Shown piece by piece: positions 8,747-17,146 of a stretch of 57,018 nt of DNA. Position numbers and translations under genes: made by a program. A model generated the notes under the pieces. That model saw only the letters and a program-made list of their open reading frames with translations, did not search any database and was not told where the DNA came from. Position 1 is the stretch's first letter, and the number at the start of each line of letters is the position of its first letter. Source of the DNA: Verrucomicrobiota bacterium (GTDB lineage: Bacteria; Verrucomicrobiota; Verrucomicrobiia; JAWXBN01); assembly GCA_034440155.1 (NCBI GenBank), contig JAWXBN010000040.1, forward strand, positions 1-57,018, in the 5' to 3' direction.

Positions 8747-9090
8747 ACTGCTCCGATAAAAAGTAAACAAGCCTCGACCCCTGGATATAGGTTTATCCAA
8801 GGGTATCTTCACGACGAAGATCACGAAAGATACGAATGAGGAGGAGTTTTTTCCGAATGGAGGGACATCCGGCGTTTGGCAACGGGGCTCGGTCGCCCTA
8901 CGACTCAGTACCTAGCACTTAGAAACTTAGCACCTAATATCTAGAACATTCTCCTCCTCCATGCCGGGGGGGGGGAGGAATCTCGACCCCTTAGTTTAAA
9001 AAAAATCTATGTTCATCGCTGAAATCTGTGGATAAATATCCGTATTTCTCTTCTGGCAATTTGCGCGGGGGGGATTCATGATCGGTCGTC
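8747..9090. other. Gene-free spacer between efp and lpdA
   Basis: About 340 bases without a believable reading frame. It holds a short copy of the window-start repeat (8865-8901), a ten-G run (8966-8975), a seven-G run (9067-9073) and one GCAATTTGC copy (9056-9064). I see no convincing promoter, although the lpdA promoter should lie here. Confidence 0.6.
8865..8901. repeat. Third, partial copy of the window-start repeat
   Basis: ACATCCGGCGTTTGGCAAC is identical to the start of the first copy at 8-26, and the sequence continues with a near-match ending GGTCGCCCTAC. Only about 37 bases are shared. Confidence 0.75.
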
Positions 9091-10461
9091 GTGAACGATA
9101 CTTATGATCTCATCGTGATTGGCGGGGGCCCTGCGGGTTATACAGGGGCGATCCGGGCGGCGCAACTGGGCAAACGGGTCGCACTCATCGAAAAGGAACG
9201 TGCCGGGGGCACTTGCCTGAACTGGGGTTGTATCCCGACCAAATCCCTGATCCGGAATGCCGAGGTTTATGCTCTGGTGAAAAAAGCGGCGGATTTCGGA
9301 ATCCAAACCGGGGAGGTGAGTGTGGACTGGACGAAGATCATCGCCCGCAGTCGGGGAGTCTCCGACCGCATCGCCAAGGGGCTGGAATTCCTTTTCAAGA
9401 AAAACAAGATCGGTTATTTCACCGGCGAGGCGAAGCTACTCCCAGACAGAAAAATCAGGCTCGGGGATCAAACTCTCACCGCAGAGAAAATCCTGCTCGC
9501 CACCGGGGCACGCTCCAAGCTCATCCCCGGTTTCGTCCCGGATGGCCGGCAATTACTCACGAGCCGCGAGGCCATGGTCATACCTGAAAAACCTGAGTCT
9601 ATCCTGATCATCGGTGGGGGCGCGATCGGGGTGGAGTTTGCCTATTTCTTTCATACCTTCGGCAGTAAAGTCACGCTGGCCGAGGCCCTCCCCACGATCC
9701 TGCCCCGCGAAGACCGCGAGATCTCCGCTGAGCTGGCCAAGATTTTCACCCGCGGGGGTATGACGATCCTGCCGGAAACAAAAATCGAAAAAATCGAAAA
9801 ACTTTTCGACGGGGTCGCAGTGACATTCTCCGGTAAAAAGGCATTCACAGAAAAATTCCAAACGGTCCTCTGCGCAGTCGGGGTGGAGGCGAATCTTGAT
9901 TTTCTGGGCGACCCCGCGCAAATTGCGCTGGAAAAAGGATTTGTAAAAACCGGGGACGATTATCAAACGAGTCTGCCGGGAGTGTATGCCGCGGGGGATT
10001 TAATCGGGCCGCCGTGGCTCGCGCACGTGGCCGCTTACGAGGCGATCCAAGCTGTCGAAGGCATTTTCACCGAGCACGTACCCAGACGCGCTAGGGTATT
10101 CCCCGGCTGCACGTATTGCCACCCGCAGGTCGCCAGTGTCGGGCTCACCGAGGAAGAATGCAAATTACACGGGCTCTCCTACCGGGCCGGAAAATATCCT
10201 TTCCTCGCCTCCGGCAAAGCCCTCGCCACTGGTGAGAATACCGGATTCGTCAAAGTCCTCCGCGAGGAGCCCGGCGGCAAATTACTCGGCTGCCACATTA
10301 TCGGAGGAGAAGCCACCGAGATCATCTCCGAGATGGCCCTCGCGATTAATCTCGATCTCACCGCCCACGACATCACCTCCACGATCCACGCCCACCCCAC
10401 CCTCAGCGAAATCATCCTGGAGGCCACCGAGATGTCCTCGGGCCGAGCGATTCATGGATAG
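9091..10461 (+). CDS. lpdA: Dihydrolipoyl dehydrogenase (E3)
   Basis: E3 reoxidises dihydrolipoyl groups of the 2-oxoacid dehydrogenase and glycine cleavage complexes, passing electrons to NAD+. The 456-residue protein shows the FAD motif GGGPAG (11-16), the redox pair C42 and C47 in GGTCLNWGCIPTK, a NAD-binding GGGAIG in the middle, and the C-terminal HAHPTLSE (433-440) with the catalytic histidine H435 and its glutamate E440. It starts with GTG at 9091; the ATG at 9078 is out of frame. The lipoyl synthase gene lipA lies downstream, which supports the lipoyl role, but a toxin-antitoxin pair separates them. No E1 or E2 subunit genes are nearby. Confidence 0.93.
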   Translation: MNDTYDLIVIGGGPAGYTGAIRAAQLGKRVALIEKERAGGTCLNWGCIPTKSLIRNAEVYALVKKAADFGIQTGEVSVDWTKIIARSRGVSDRIAKGLEFLFKKNKIGYFTGEAKLLPDRKIRLGDQTLTAEKILLATGARSKLIPGFVPDGRQLLTSREAMVIPEKPESILIIGGGAIGVEFAYFFHTFGSKVTLAEALPTILPREDREISAELAKIFTRGGMTILPETKIEKIEKLFDGVAVTFSGKKAFTEKFQTVLCAVGVEANLDFLGDPAQIALEKGFVKTGDDYQTSLPGVYAAGDLIGPPWLAHVAAYEAIQAVEGIFTEHVPRRARVFPGCTYCHPQVASVGLTEEECKLHGLSYRAGKYPFLASGKALATGENTGFVKVLREEPGGKLLGCHIIGGEATEIISEMALAINLDLTAHDITSTIHAHPTLSEIILEATEMSSGRAIHG

Positions 10462-10502
10462 ATCCCCTACCCTCGCGCGGAGCCACAAATAACGGGTTTG
10501 AC

Positions 10503-10531
10503 TTGAAAATCGGGAGCATACGGACTATGAT
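10503..10531 (+). promoter_or_regulatory. Sigma-70-like promoter for the toxin-antitoxin pair
   Basis: TTGAAA (10503-10508), a 17-base spacer and TATGAT (10526-10531). The antitoxin ATG lies six bases after the -10 box, at about the expected transcription start, so the message may be leaderless. No ribosome-binding sequence is seen. Prediction by eye only. Confidence 0.55.
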
Positions 10532-10537
10532 CACACC

Positions 10538-10729
10538 ATGACGACCGCCCAAATCATTAAAGAAATCAAAGCCTTGAGTCCGGAGGAAAAAAATAAGATC
10601 TCCCAGTTCCTCCAAGATTCCACAGGTGATAAAATGACTGTAACTTTCGCTGATAGCGAGTGTGTCCAAAAGCAAGGGGAATTACTCTTGAAAAAACATT
10701 TTGAACTCTTCAGGCGTCTGGCCCAATGA
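10538..10729 (+). CDS. Small antitoxin of a Doc-type module
   Basis: This 63-residue protein begins MTTAQIIKEIKALSPEEKNK, which resembles the short helical antitoxins that accompany Doc or PIN toxins in many bacteria. Its stop codon overlaps the ATG of the next gene in the sequence ATGA (10726-10729), a sign of coupled translation. No DNA-binding fold is obvious; the first part looks helical and the tail basic. The role is inferred from size, order and overlap rather than from a strong family match. It could neutralise or regulate the Doc-like protein. Confidence 0.65.
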   Translation: MTTAQIIKEIKALSPEEKNKISQFLQDSTGDKMTVTFADSECVQKQGELLLKKHFELFRRLAQ

Positions 10730-11112
10730 CATCTCCAAAATTTTTGTCGTCTGAATATATTCTAAAATTACACCATCAAGCTGTTGAAGCGCACGGTGGC
10801 ATGCATGGTCTAAGGGACGGGAACGGTTTTCTATCGGCAGCTAACCAACCGATCAATGCGCATTTATATACCTCAGCTGATCATTTTGAAATTGCGGCGG
10901 CTTCCACATTTCACTGGGCAGAATCACAATGTTTTATTGACGGAAGTAAACGGGTAGCCATCCTCAGTGCTTTGACTTATTTGGCCATCAATCATATTCA
11001 TATCATGGTCGATGAAAATATACTTTACGATGCCATGATCGCCCTTGCTGAAAAGCGGTTGGACAAACCCGGTTTAGCCGTCATCCTGCGGAAGTCATGT
11101 CCCTCATCATGA
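10726..11112 (+). CDS. Doc-like (Fic/Doc family) protein with altered active-site motif
   Basis: The 128-residue protein has the length and landmarks of death-on-curing toxins, which in phage P1 phosphorylate EF-Tu. GGMHGLRDGNGFLSAANQP (24-42) matches the N-terminal Doc segment. The Fic core, normally HxFxxxNKR, reads Q68-C-F70-I-D72-G-S74-K75-R76. Thus the catalytic histidine is Gln (CAA) and the following Asn is Ser (AGT), each one base from the expected codon. A catalytically dead or changed protein is likely. It overlaps the antitoxin by four bases and ends in TCATGA, whose ATG is a possible start of lipA. Confidence 0.82.
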   Translation: MTSPKFLSSEYILKLHHQAVEAHGGMHGLRDGNGFLSAANQPINAHLYTSADHFEIAAASTFHWAESQCFIDGSKRVAILSALTYLAINHIHIMVDENILYDAMIALAEKRLDKPGLAVILRKSCPSS

Positions 11113-11987
11113 ATCAAACCAGCCCCGCCACGAGTCTAGCACGGAAGCCCGAATGGCTGAAGGTCAGGCTGGGGCGTGATACGGTATCCGGACAGATCAA
11201 AAGTCTGATGGAGCACCAGAGTCTCCACACAGTCTGCGAGAGTGCGCAGTGCCCGAACCGGGGTGAGTGCTGGGCGCGCGGCACGGCGACGATCATGATC
11301 CTCGGGGATATCTGCACACGCTCATGTGGATTTTGCGCGGTCAAAACCGGACGCCCCACGGAGCTCGACCTCGATGAACCCCGCCGCGTGGCTGAATCGG
11401 TCAAATCCATGAAACTGCGCCATGTGGTGATCACCTCCGTAGCGAGGGATGAACTCGCCGATGGCGGCGCTTCAGTCTGGGCGGACACGATCCGTGCCGT
11501 CCGCGCAAATGTCCCGGGCATCCGGATCGAGGTGCTGATTCCTGATATGAAAGGTCTCACCAGAGACATCGACACCATCCTCGACGCACACCCGGATATT
11601 TTGAATCACAATGTCGAAACGGTTCCCCGCCTCCACAAACTCGTGCGGCCACAGGCGAAATATGAACGTTCCTTGGGCGTCCTCGAATACGCCAAGAGCC
11701 GGGGATTTGTGACCAAGTCGAGCGTCATGCTCGGTCTGGGTGAAGAATCTGATGAACTCGCGGAGGTCCTGCGCCATTTGCGCGGGATCGATACGGACAT
11801 CCTCACCCTCGGCCAATACCTCCAACCTTCCCGTAACCACCTGCCCGTGGCCCAATGGGTGAGCCCGGAGCAATTTGCCCACTGGAAAGAATTTGCGCTC
11901 GGCCTCGGGTTCCGCCATGTCGAGAGCGGCCCTCTCGTTCGCAGTTCCTACCACGCCGACGAAAATCCGATCGGACGGATATCGTAG
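11097..11987 (+). CDS. lipA: Lipoyl synthase (radical SAM)
   Basis: LipA inserts two sulfurs into octanoyl groups on lipoyl domains, using SAM and two 4Fe-4S clusters. The auxiliary cluster motif is C47, C52, C58 (CESAQCPNRGEC) and the radical SAM motif C73, C77, C80 (CTRSCGFC). GLGEESDEL and LGQYLQPS are further family signatures, and the length (297 with this start) is usual. Two starts are possible: ATG 11097, inside the doc gene, and ATG 11109, which overlaps the doc stop as ATGA; both keep the same frame. The gene is likely read through from the lpdA or toxin-antitoxin promoters. A GCAATTTGC copy lies at 11870. Confidence 0.95.
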   Translation: MSLIMNQTSPATSLARKPEWLKVRLGRDTVSGQIKSLMEHQSLHTVCESAQCPNRGECWARGTATIMILGDICTRSCGFCAVKTGRPTELDLDEPRRVAESVKSMKLRHVVITSVARDELADGGASVWADTIRAVRANVPGIRIEVLIPDMKGLTRDIDTILDAHPDILNHNVETVPRLHKLVRPQAKYERSLGVLEYAKSRGFVTKSSVMLGLGEESDELAEVLRHLRGIDTDILTLGQYLQPSRNHLPVAQWVSPEQFAHWKEFALGLGFRHVESGPLVRSSYHADENPIGRIS

Positions 11988-12020
11988 AGACTTTTGCTTT
12001 CCGCCCCTTTTGACGTGGGC

Positions 12021-13223
12021 CTAAAAAATACGTTGGACTCCTGGGAGTCTCCGAGCGAGGAGGGCGGTGAGGGCACTCGCCAAAAGGGCTCCCGCAAAAA
12101 CGATGCAGAATTTCGCCCAGGAACTCCATGCTGTTTGCGGGAGCAAAAAGTATTGAATCCAAATGACAAAGGGATAGTGCACGAGATAAATCAAAAAGGC
12201 ATTCACAGAAAAGAAATCCATGAGCCGTGAGGGATGATTCATAAAACGCCTGAAAAAACCGATCAGCCCCAGACTCGTGAGGACACAGATCATGGCAAAT
12301 AGTCCCGAAGAAACGGTATCCCGCATGGTTTGACCACCCCATGCCCGCCAACCTTCCTCAGGAGAACCGGATAAACGAACCTTCAAAATAAAAAGCCCGA
12401 GGGCCAAGGCCAATAACCATACGTAGGAACGTGACACAAAGCTTTCAGGCCCAAAAATCTTTGCCTGAGAAAGCCCTCGTTGCCCAATAACCGCGCCCAT
12501 CAGGAAAAATAGGAAATAGAGGCCCGCCCGGTTAACCTGTATCCACAGTGGACCCCCTAATGAAATCCAGCCTGATGCCGATGGAGAAGGACGGATCAGG
12601 GAGGCAAAAACATACACCAGCAGGGATAAAAAAATCATGACCACCACCGCTTGGCATCCCTCCCCTTGGCGAACCGAGAAACGGTGTAGGGCAGCCAATA
12701 ACCCTGAAAACCATTGAGCCAAGGGAATCACCACGATACTGAAAGCTAATAACACCCAGAGGAACCATGCCGGCCCGGGAATCCAGCCATTCCGGAAAAA
12801 CTCGCCGAGACAGTAATTCCAGAACGACACTTGATGGCCGGTCACTAGGTAACTGGGGTAATAGGCGACCGGGGCAATGATAATCACTCCGATGAGAAAG
12901 GGGATACCAAGGCGGATCACACGGTCTTTCAGGAAAACCCATGGCCCTTTCTTCTGTAAACTCGGGAAAGTGAATATCCCTGAAATAAAAAACATGAGGG
13001 ACATGAAGAAAATATCATTAAATGCTTGGAAATAATAAAACCATTGATTACGAACCACATCCACGACCGGAGCCGAAGAAAAAAGGTAATTTGTATAATT
13101 ATATGAGGCAGAACTCATATAGGCCAGGGAGGAATGGTGAGCGACCACCAAGATAATAATAAAGGCCTTAAGATAATCCAGAAAGAGGATCCGCTGGTCC
13201 GGCTGGGCGAATACTGGATTCAT
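12021..13223 (-). CDS. Acyltransferase 3 (OafA-like) membrane protein
   Basis: The 400-residue protein starts with LDYLKAFIIILVVAHHSSL, the first membrane helix of acyltransferase 3 proteins, where the histidine pair is part of the likely active site. About ten hydrophobic helices follow, and no periplasmic SGNH domain is attached. Members transfer acetyl or other acyl groups to O-antigen, peptidoglycan, membrane glucans or small molecules at the inner membrane. The sequence gives no way to pick the acceptor. It lies tail to tail with lipA, 33 bases apart, and its neighbour downstream in this strand is unrelated. Confidence 0.85.
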   Translation of the reverse strand: MNPVFAQPDQRILFLDYLKAFIIILVVAHHSSLAYMSSASYNYTNYLFSSAPVVDVVRNQWFYYFQAFNDIFFMSLMFFISGIFTFPSLQKKGPWVFLKDRVIRLGIPFLIGVIIIAPVAYYPSYLVTGHQVSFWNYCLGEFFRNGWIPGPAWFLWVLLAFSIVVIPLAQWFSGLLAALHRFSVRQGEGCQAVVVMIFLSLLVYVFASLIRPSPSASGWISLGGPLWIQVNRAGLYFLFFLMGAVIGQRGLSQAKIFGPESFVSRSYVWLLALALGLFILKVRLSGSPEEGWRAWGGQTMRDTVSSGLFAMICVLTSLGLIGFFRRFMNHPSRLMDFFSVNAFLIYLVHYPFVIWIQYFLLPQTAWSSWAKFCIVFAGALLASALTALLARRLPGVQRIF

Positions 13224-13266
13224 CAGTGCTCCCTCTTAATCATAAATAGACATCCTGATTTTACGG

Positions 13267-13857
13267 TTATTTCGAGGGTACCCCGGGTATCTTCATGCCA
13301 GCGGGCATCGTCATCTTGATAAATCCTGCTGGAGGGACAAAAAGTCCAGCAGGTTGCGGACCTTCTATAAAATTCGTCCAGTCACTGGTCATCTTTCCGT
13401 CAGCCGACTGGATTCGGACGATAAACTGGGTTTCTTTGCTGACATAACCAAAAACTTCCACGCCCCCATTGGTAAATTTATATTTGTCACAAGCGATGCC
13501 ATTAACCGTTTCTTCCCCGACCTTTTCGATCTTTGAATTAATATCTGGTAAAGCTTTGAGTGGATCTTTTTTGGGATCCATCGGCATTTCCATATACATC
13601 TTTTGATCGACCATGATGTTGTATATCTTTTTTTGATCCGGGCGGACAATCGTAATCATCTTCATACCCCGCGGCGATATCTCCACCCGTACTTTGCCAT
13701 CATCCGTATACATTTTTGTCGTAAAGTCTTCCGGTTGACCACTTATCGTGGTCTTTTGATCCACCGAAAAGGCTTTAGGGATATTAAACGGCGGTGTCTG
13801 GGCATTCATACCCAGTGTCAGGACAAATAAGAAAAGAAGTGTGATCAGGTTTTTCAT
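13267..13857 (-). CDS. Secreted DUF4412-like protein
   Basis: The start MKNLITLLFLFVLTLGMNAQ gives a clean signal peptide; a longer reading frame from 13902 adds 15 residues with no hydrophobic core. The mature part (about 175 residues) is soluble and basic, with the strand-rich pattern of DUF4412 proteins: YTDDGKVRVEISPRG, PDQKKIYNIMVDQKMYMEM, GIACDKYKFTNGG. Such proteins are periplasmic or outer-membrane associated, often with the fold of LolA/LolB, and are of unknown function. The family assignment rests on motif spacing rather than a search. No operon partner is evident; the acyltransferase gene ends 43 bases before this gene ends. Confidence 0.7.
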   Translation of the reverse strand: MKNLITLLFLFVLTLGMNAQTPPFNIPKAFSVDQKTTISGQPEDFTTKMYTDDGKVRVEISPRGMKMITIVRPDQKKIYNIMVDQKMYMEMPMDPKKDPLKALPDINSKIEKVGEETVNGIACDKYKFTNGGVEVFGYVSKETQFIVRIQSADGKMTSDWTNFIEGPQPAGLFVPPAGFIKMTMPAGMKIPGVPSK

Positions 13858-14608
13858 AGAGGAATAGTGATTAAAAAGTTTTTGGCGTTTAAACACGGGC
13901 AAATTGGGTGATAATGAACTTTAAATCAACTGAAATCCATGGAGGATGAAGGCCATTGCCTTTTTTCGCCTGTAATTACCAAAAAAGCCGCACAGAATAG
14001 TTAGGCCAAAAATAATTTTTAATTCGATACTCGTACTTATTGAGAAGAAGCCTTCTGCGACGAACTCAGACCAGAAAGATACCGATTCTTTAAGTCAGGA
14101 AGCCTTCCCACACTGCTTTGATTAATGCTGACATAAGCGATCTCGACCCAAAGCCGCCCGCATCTGAAGGTAAAAATATCAGTTCTTAATCCACATATAT
14201 ATATCCTGTTGATTAAAAGAATCTTAACGATACACCAAAATCTTCTATGAAATCTATATATGAGGCGACTGAGAATCAGCAAATTCATAGTTGCGTTTTT
14301 ACACTTTAATAAAATCGTTTAAACATGAGCAACTTATGAAAGTTAATAACGAAAAAGCGTAAAAATGGGCGTTATCCTAGATGTCGATAATTAAATTTTT
14401 TTATTGGCACAAGATGTAGGGGGTGTATTTCAGATCAATACTATTAGCGGACATCACTCAAATATTATCCCTTGAATAAATTGAATCCGCGTACAAAATA
14501 TCAGTCGAAATAAGAACACGGCAAAAAGGATCGGCTGGATGGAGGTTGATCCTAACACAAAGGGAATGCGTTATGTGTATTCCCCTAACAATAATAAGAG
14601 GAGGTCTT
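13858..14608. other. Long AT-rich gene-free region
   Basis: Roughly 750 bases hold no convincing gene. The reading frame at 14037-14288 (minus strand) has no family-like pattern and is rich in unusual residues. A 20-base motif beginning CGTTTAAACAYGRGCAA occurs near 13887 and again near 14319 (17 of 20 bases alike). The region probably holds divergent promoters for the DUF4412 gene and the 3D-domain gene, perhaps a regulatory RNA; I see no clear terminator or riboswitch fold. Confidence 0.5.
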
Positions 14609-15196
14609 ATGAAAAAAATCACCCTGTTCGTGATCACTACAATATTAAGTCTTGGTTTTGTGCAAATGGCTCAGGCCGTCAAACAGATTGAAACCAAAAT
14701 TACGAAAGAAAAGAAAGAGCAATGGGTCGTCACAGCCTATTCCAGTAGTTATAAGTGTAATGGAAAATGGGGAGCCGTCGCTGCTGATGGTGGAGACCCC
14801 CTCCAATGGGGTATGATTGCCGCTGATTGGTCAGTCCTTCCCCCCGGGACAAAAGTCAGGATTGAAGGGTTTGGAGACCAAGTCTTTGTGGTTCGTGATA
14901 AAGGCCGTTTGATCAAAGGCCGTAAGATCGACCTTTATATCCCGCATATCTCGGATAAACAACTGGGTAGGTGGGGCCGTCAAAAGCTCCGTATTGAGGT
15001 GATCAATGAAAATCAAAAGATCGCTAAAAAGATTGACGCTGCCGATCATTCCCTTTTCCAAAGGTATGCCTTTATCCCCCCTAAAAAGAATCTGCCTGGA
15101 GTAGTCGGGGTCGAAGATGTCGCTATCCAAGAAAATGTTGACTCTATAGAAAATTCTCAATCTTCTGTTCGCAAAATTCTCAAAATGCGTAATTAA
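14609..15196 (+). CDS. 3D-domain (RlpA/DPBB-like) secreted protein
   Basis: A near-perfect ribosome-binding sequence (AGGAGG at 14598-14603) precedes ATG 14609, so this start is preferred to the in-frame ATG at 14546. The first 24 residues form a signal peptide (MKKITLFVITTILSLGFVQM). The mature part has a double-psi beta-barrel 3D domain: TAYSSSYKCNGKWG, then MIAADWSVLPPGTKVRIEG and VVRDKGRLIKGRKIDLYI, where aspartates of the 3D signature are present. Such domains bind or cleave peptidoglycan glycan strands. The 195-residue protein has a charged C-terminal tail of unknown role. It sits 6 bases upstream of the M3 peptidase gene, perhaps in one transcript. Confidence 0.82.
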   Translation: MKKITLFVITTILSLGFVQMAQAVKQIETKITKEKKEQWVVTAYSSSYKCNGKWGAVAADGGDPLQWGMIAADWSVLPPGTKVRIEGFGDQVFVVRDKGRLIKGRKIDLYIPHISDKQLGRWGRQKLRIEVINENQKIAKKIDAADHSLFQRYAFIPPKKNLPGVVGVEDVAIQENVDSIENSQSSVRKILKMRN

Positions 15197-15202
15197 TAGG
15201 GG

Positions 15203-16939
15203 ATGACACAATCAGCCGCTTTCGATTCCGCACTCAAACCTTATCGTCAGCGGCAATTTGTCCCCGCGCAAATCGACCTAGGCTCATGGGAGCAAATTGC
15301 CCCTCTTTTCGACTCACTCGAAAAACAATTTGCATCGGTGGACTCCCTCTGCACTCTCGAGCAATGGCTAGACCGCTGGAGTGAACTCTCCGCGGCCCTC
15401 TCCGAGGAGAATAGCCGCCGTTACATCTCAATGACATGCCAGACTGATGATCCGGCGCGCGAAAAGTGTTATCTCGATTTCATCGAAAAAATCGATCCGA
15501 ACCTCAAATCGGCGAATTTCAAACTGACCAAACTCCTCAGTGCATCTCCGCTCAAAAAGCAACTCCCGGCGCAGCGTTACTCCACCCACATCCGTAGCGT
15601 GGATAATTATGTAGAACTCTTTCGGGAAGAGAATATCCCGGTGGAAACCGAAATCGCCAAGCTCTCCCAGTCTTACCAAAAAACAATCGGCGCCATGACG
15701 GTTAATTATCAGGGCGAAGAAAAAACCCTGACACAAATGTCTCGCCTGCTCGAAGAGCCTGAACGCAAATTGCGCGAGGAAGCTTGGACCCTCATCGCCG
15801 GGCGGCGTTTGCAGGATACGGACTCTCTCGATCAGGCTTTTGATGACTTGCGCAAATTGCGCGCACAAATCGCGCGTAATAGTGGCTTTGAGAATTTCCG
15901 GGATTACACCTTTCGGAATTTCGAGCGCTTCGATTATACCCCGGCAGATTGTGAGGCTTTTCACGAGGCTGTTGCGGAATGTTTTGTCCCCATCGCACGG
16001 GAACTCCAAACAAAACGTGCTGAGAAAATGGGTTTGGACAAATTACGCCCGTGGGATTTATCCGTGGACCCGGACAATCTTGCGCCATTAAAACCCTTTA
16101 CAACAGCGGATGATTTCCTTGAAAAGGCTGACCGAGTATTTGCACGCCTAGATAAAGGCCTCCAAGAGGAATTCCAAATCCTTGTCCGGAACAATTTGCT
16201 CGACTTAGAAAATCGTAAGGGCAAAGCCCCGGGTGGATACCAGTCCACCTTGTCGGAATCCCGGCTGCCCTTTATTTTTATGAATGCCGTGGGTGTCCAA
16301 CGCGACGTGGAAACCTTGGTCCATGAGGCCGGTCACGCTTTTCACGCCCTCGCCACACGCGAAGAAGACCTGTATTTCCTGCGCGGGGCTCCGATTGAAT
16401 TCTGCGAGGTCGCCTCCATGAGTATGGAGCTCCTGACCAGTTCATTTCTGGAAGAGTTCTATTCCCCCGATGAAGCTAAACGCGCACGCAAGGTTCATCT
16501 GGAGGGGATCATCAAAGTATTCCCGTGGATCGCACAAGTCGATGCTTTCCAGCACTGGATATACACACACCCGGACCATACGGTCGAGGAACGCCGTGCG
16601 GCCTGGCGCAAATTGCACGCGCGTTTCGGCGGGATCGAGGATTATTCGGGCTTTGAACCAGCCCTCGAATCTGCATGGCACCGCCAACTCCATATTTTTG
16701 AATATCCCTTTTATTATATTGAATACGGGATTGCCCAGCTCGGCGCGCTCCAAGTCTGGCAGAATTACCGCCGTGACCCCCGGAAAGCCTTGGCTGACTA
16801 TAAATCAGGTTTATCCCTCGGATCAAAAGCGACATTACCCGACCTCTTTAAGGCCGTTGGAGCAAAGTTCGACTTTTCAAAATCCGCCATTGCTCCACTC
16901 GCACAATTTGTGCGGGATGAATTAAACGCACTGGAGTAA
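15203..16939 (+). CDS. M3-family oligoendopeptidase
   Basis: The 578-residue zinc metallopeptidase resembles PepF-type oligoendopeptidases, which degrade short peptides in the cytoplasm. The zinc site is HEAGH (H374, E375, H378), with E402 in CEVASMSMELL as the third ligand. The flanking sequence FIFMNAVGVQRDVETLVHEAG and the C-terminal YPFYYIEYGIAQLGALQVW are typical of this family. There is no signal peptide. It starts six bases after the 3D-domain gene. Four GCAAATTGC copies, the densest set in any gene, lie inside at 15292, 15765, 15852 and 16608. Confidence 0.93.
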   Translation: MTQSAAFDSALKPYRQRQFVPAQIDLGSWEQIAPLFDSLEKQFASVDSLCTLEQWLDRWSELSAALSEENSRRYISMTCQTDDPAREKCYLDFIEKIDPNLKSANFKLTKLLSASPLKKQLPAQRYSTHIRSVDNYVELFREENIPVETEIAKLSQSYQKTIGAMTVNYQGEEKTLTQMSRLLEEPERKLREEAWTLIAGRRLQDTDSLDQAFDDLRKLRAQIARNSGFENFRDYTFRNFERFDYTPADCEAFHEAVAECFVPIARELQTKRAEKMGLDKLRPWDLSVDPDNLAPLKPFTTADDFLEKADRVFARLDKGLQEEFQILVRNNLLDLENRKGKAPGGYQSTLSESRLPFIFMNAVGVQRDVETLVHEAGHAFHALATREEDLYFLRGAPIEFCEVASMSMELLTSSFLEEFYSPDEAKRARKVHLEGIIKVFPWIAQVDAFQHWIYTHPDHTVEERRAAWRKLHARFGGIEDYSGFEPALESAWHRQLHIFEYPFYYIEYGIAQLGALQVWQNYRRDPRKALADYKSGLSLGSKATLPDLFKAVGAKFDFSKSAIAPLAQFVRDELNALE

Positions 16940-16945
16940 CCCTTG

Positions 16946-17134
16946 ATGAAAAATCCCAGTATCATCGTTTTTAGCGCGCTCGTCATCGGTGAAACCACCG
17001 CTTTCACACTTTATTTCCTATTCGACATGCACAAAATCGTCGGTATTCCCATTTCCATCCTGATTCTCTCCACCAGCCTCTTGGCCACACTCCTCGCCGG
17101 TTGGATTATTTTTAAACGGTTAGAAAAGAAGTAA
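16946..17134 (+). CDS. Small two-helix membrane protein
   Basis: This 62-residue protein (MKNPSIIVF...) has two hydrophobic stretches separated by FDMHKIVGIPISI and a basic tail FKRLEKK. ATG 16946 is used rather than the TTG at 16943; a GGAG lies upstream at 16932-16935. It follows the M3 peptidase gene by six bases and may be co-transcribed. I do not recognise a family. Confidence 0.6.
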   Translation: MKNPSIIVFSALVIGETTAFTLYFLFDMHKIVGIPISILILSTSLLATLLAGWIIFKRLEKK

Positions 17135-17146
17135 TCATCCGCCGAA

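Noticed and set aside
8747-9090. tRNA or riboswitch in the spacer before lpdA
   Set aside because: No cloverleaf, no conserved riboswitch core; only repeats and G runs.
10498-10531. TTGACT at 10498 as -35 box of the toxin-antitoxin promoter
   Set aside because: Spacing to TATGAT is 22 bases; the overlapping TTGAAA at 10503 gives the normal 17.
14037-14288. Minus-strand reading frame of 83 residues
   Set aside because: No family pattern, no ribosome-binding site, unusual amino acid content in an AT-rich spacer.
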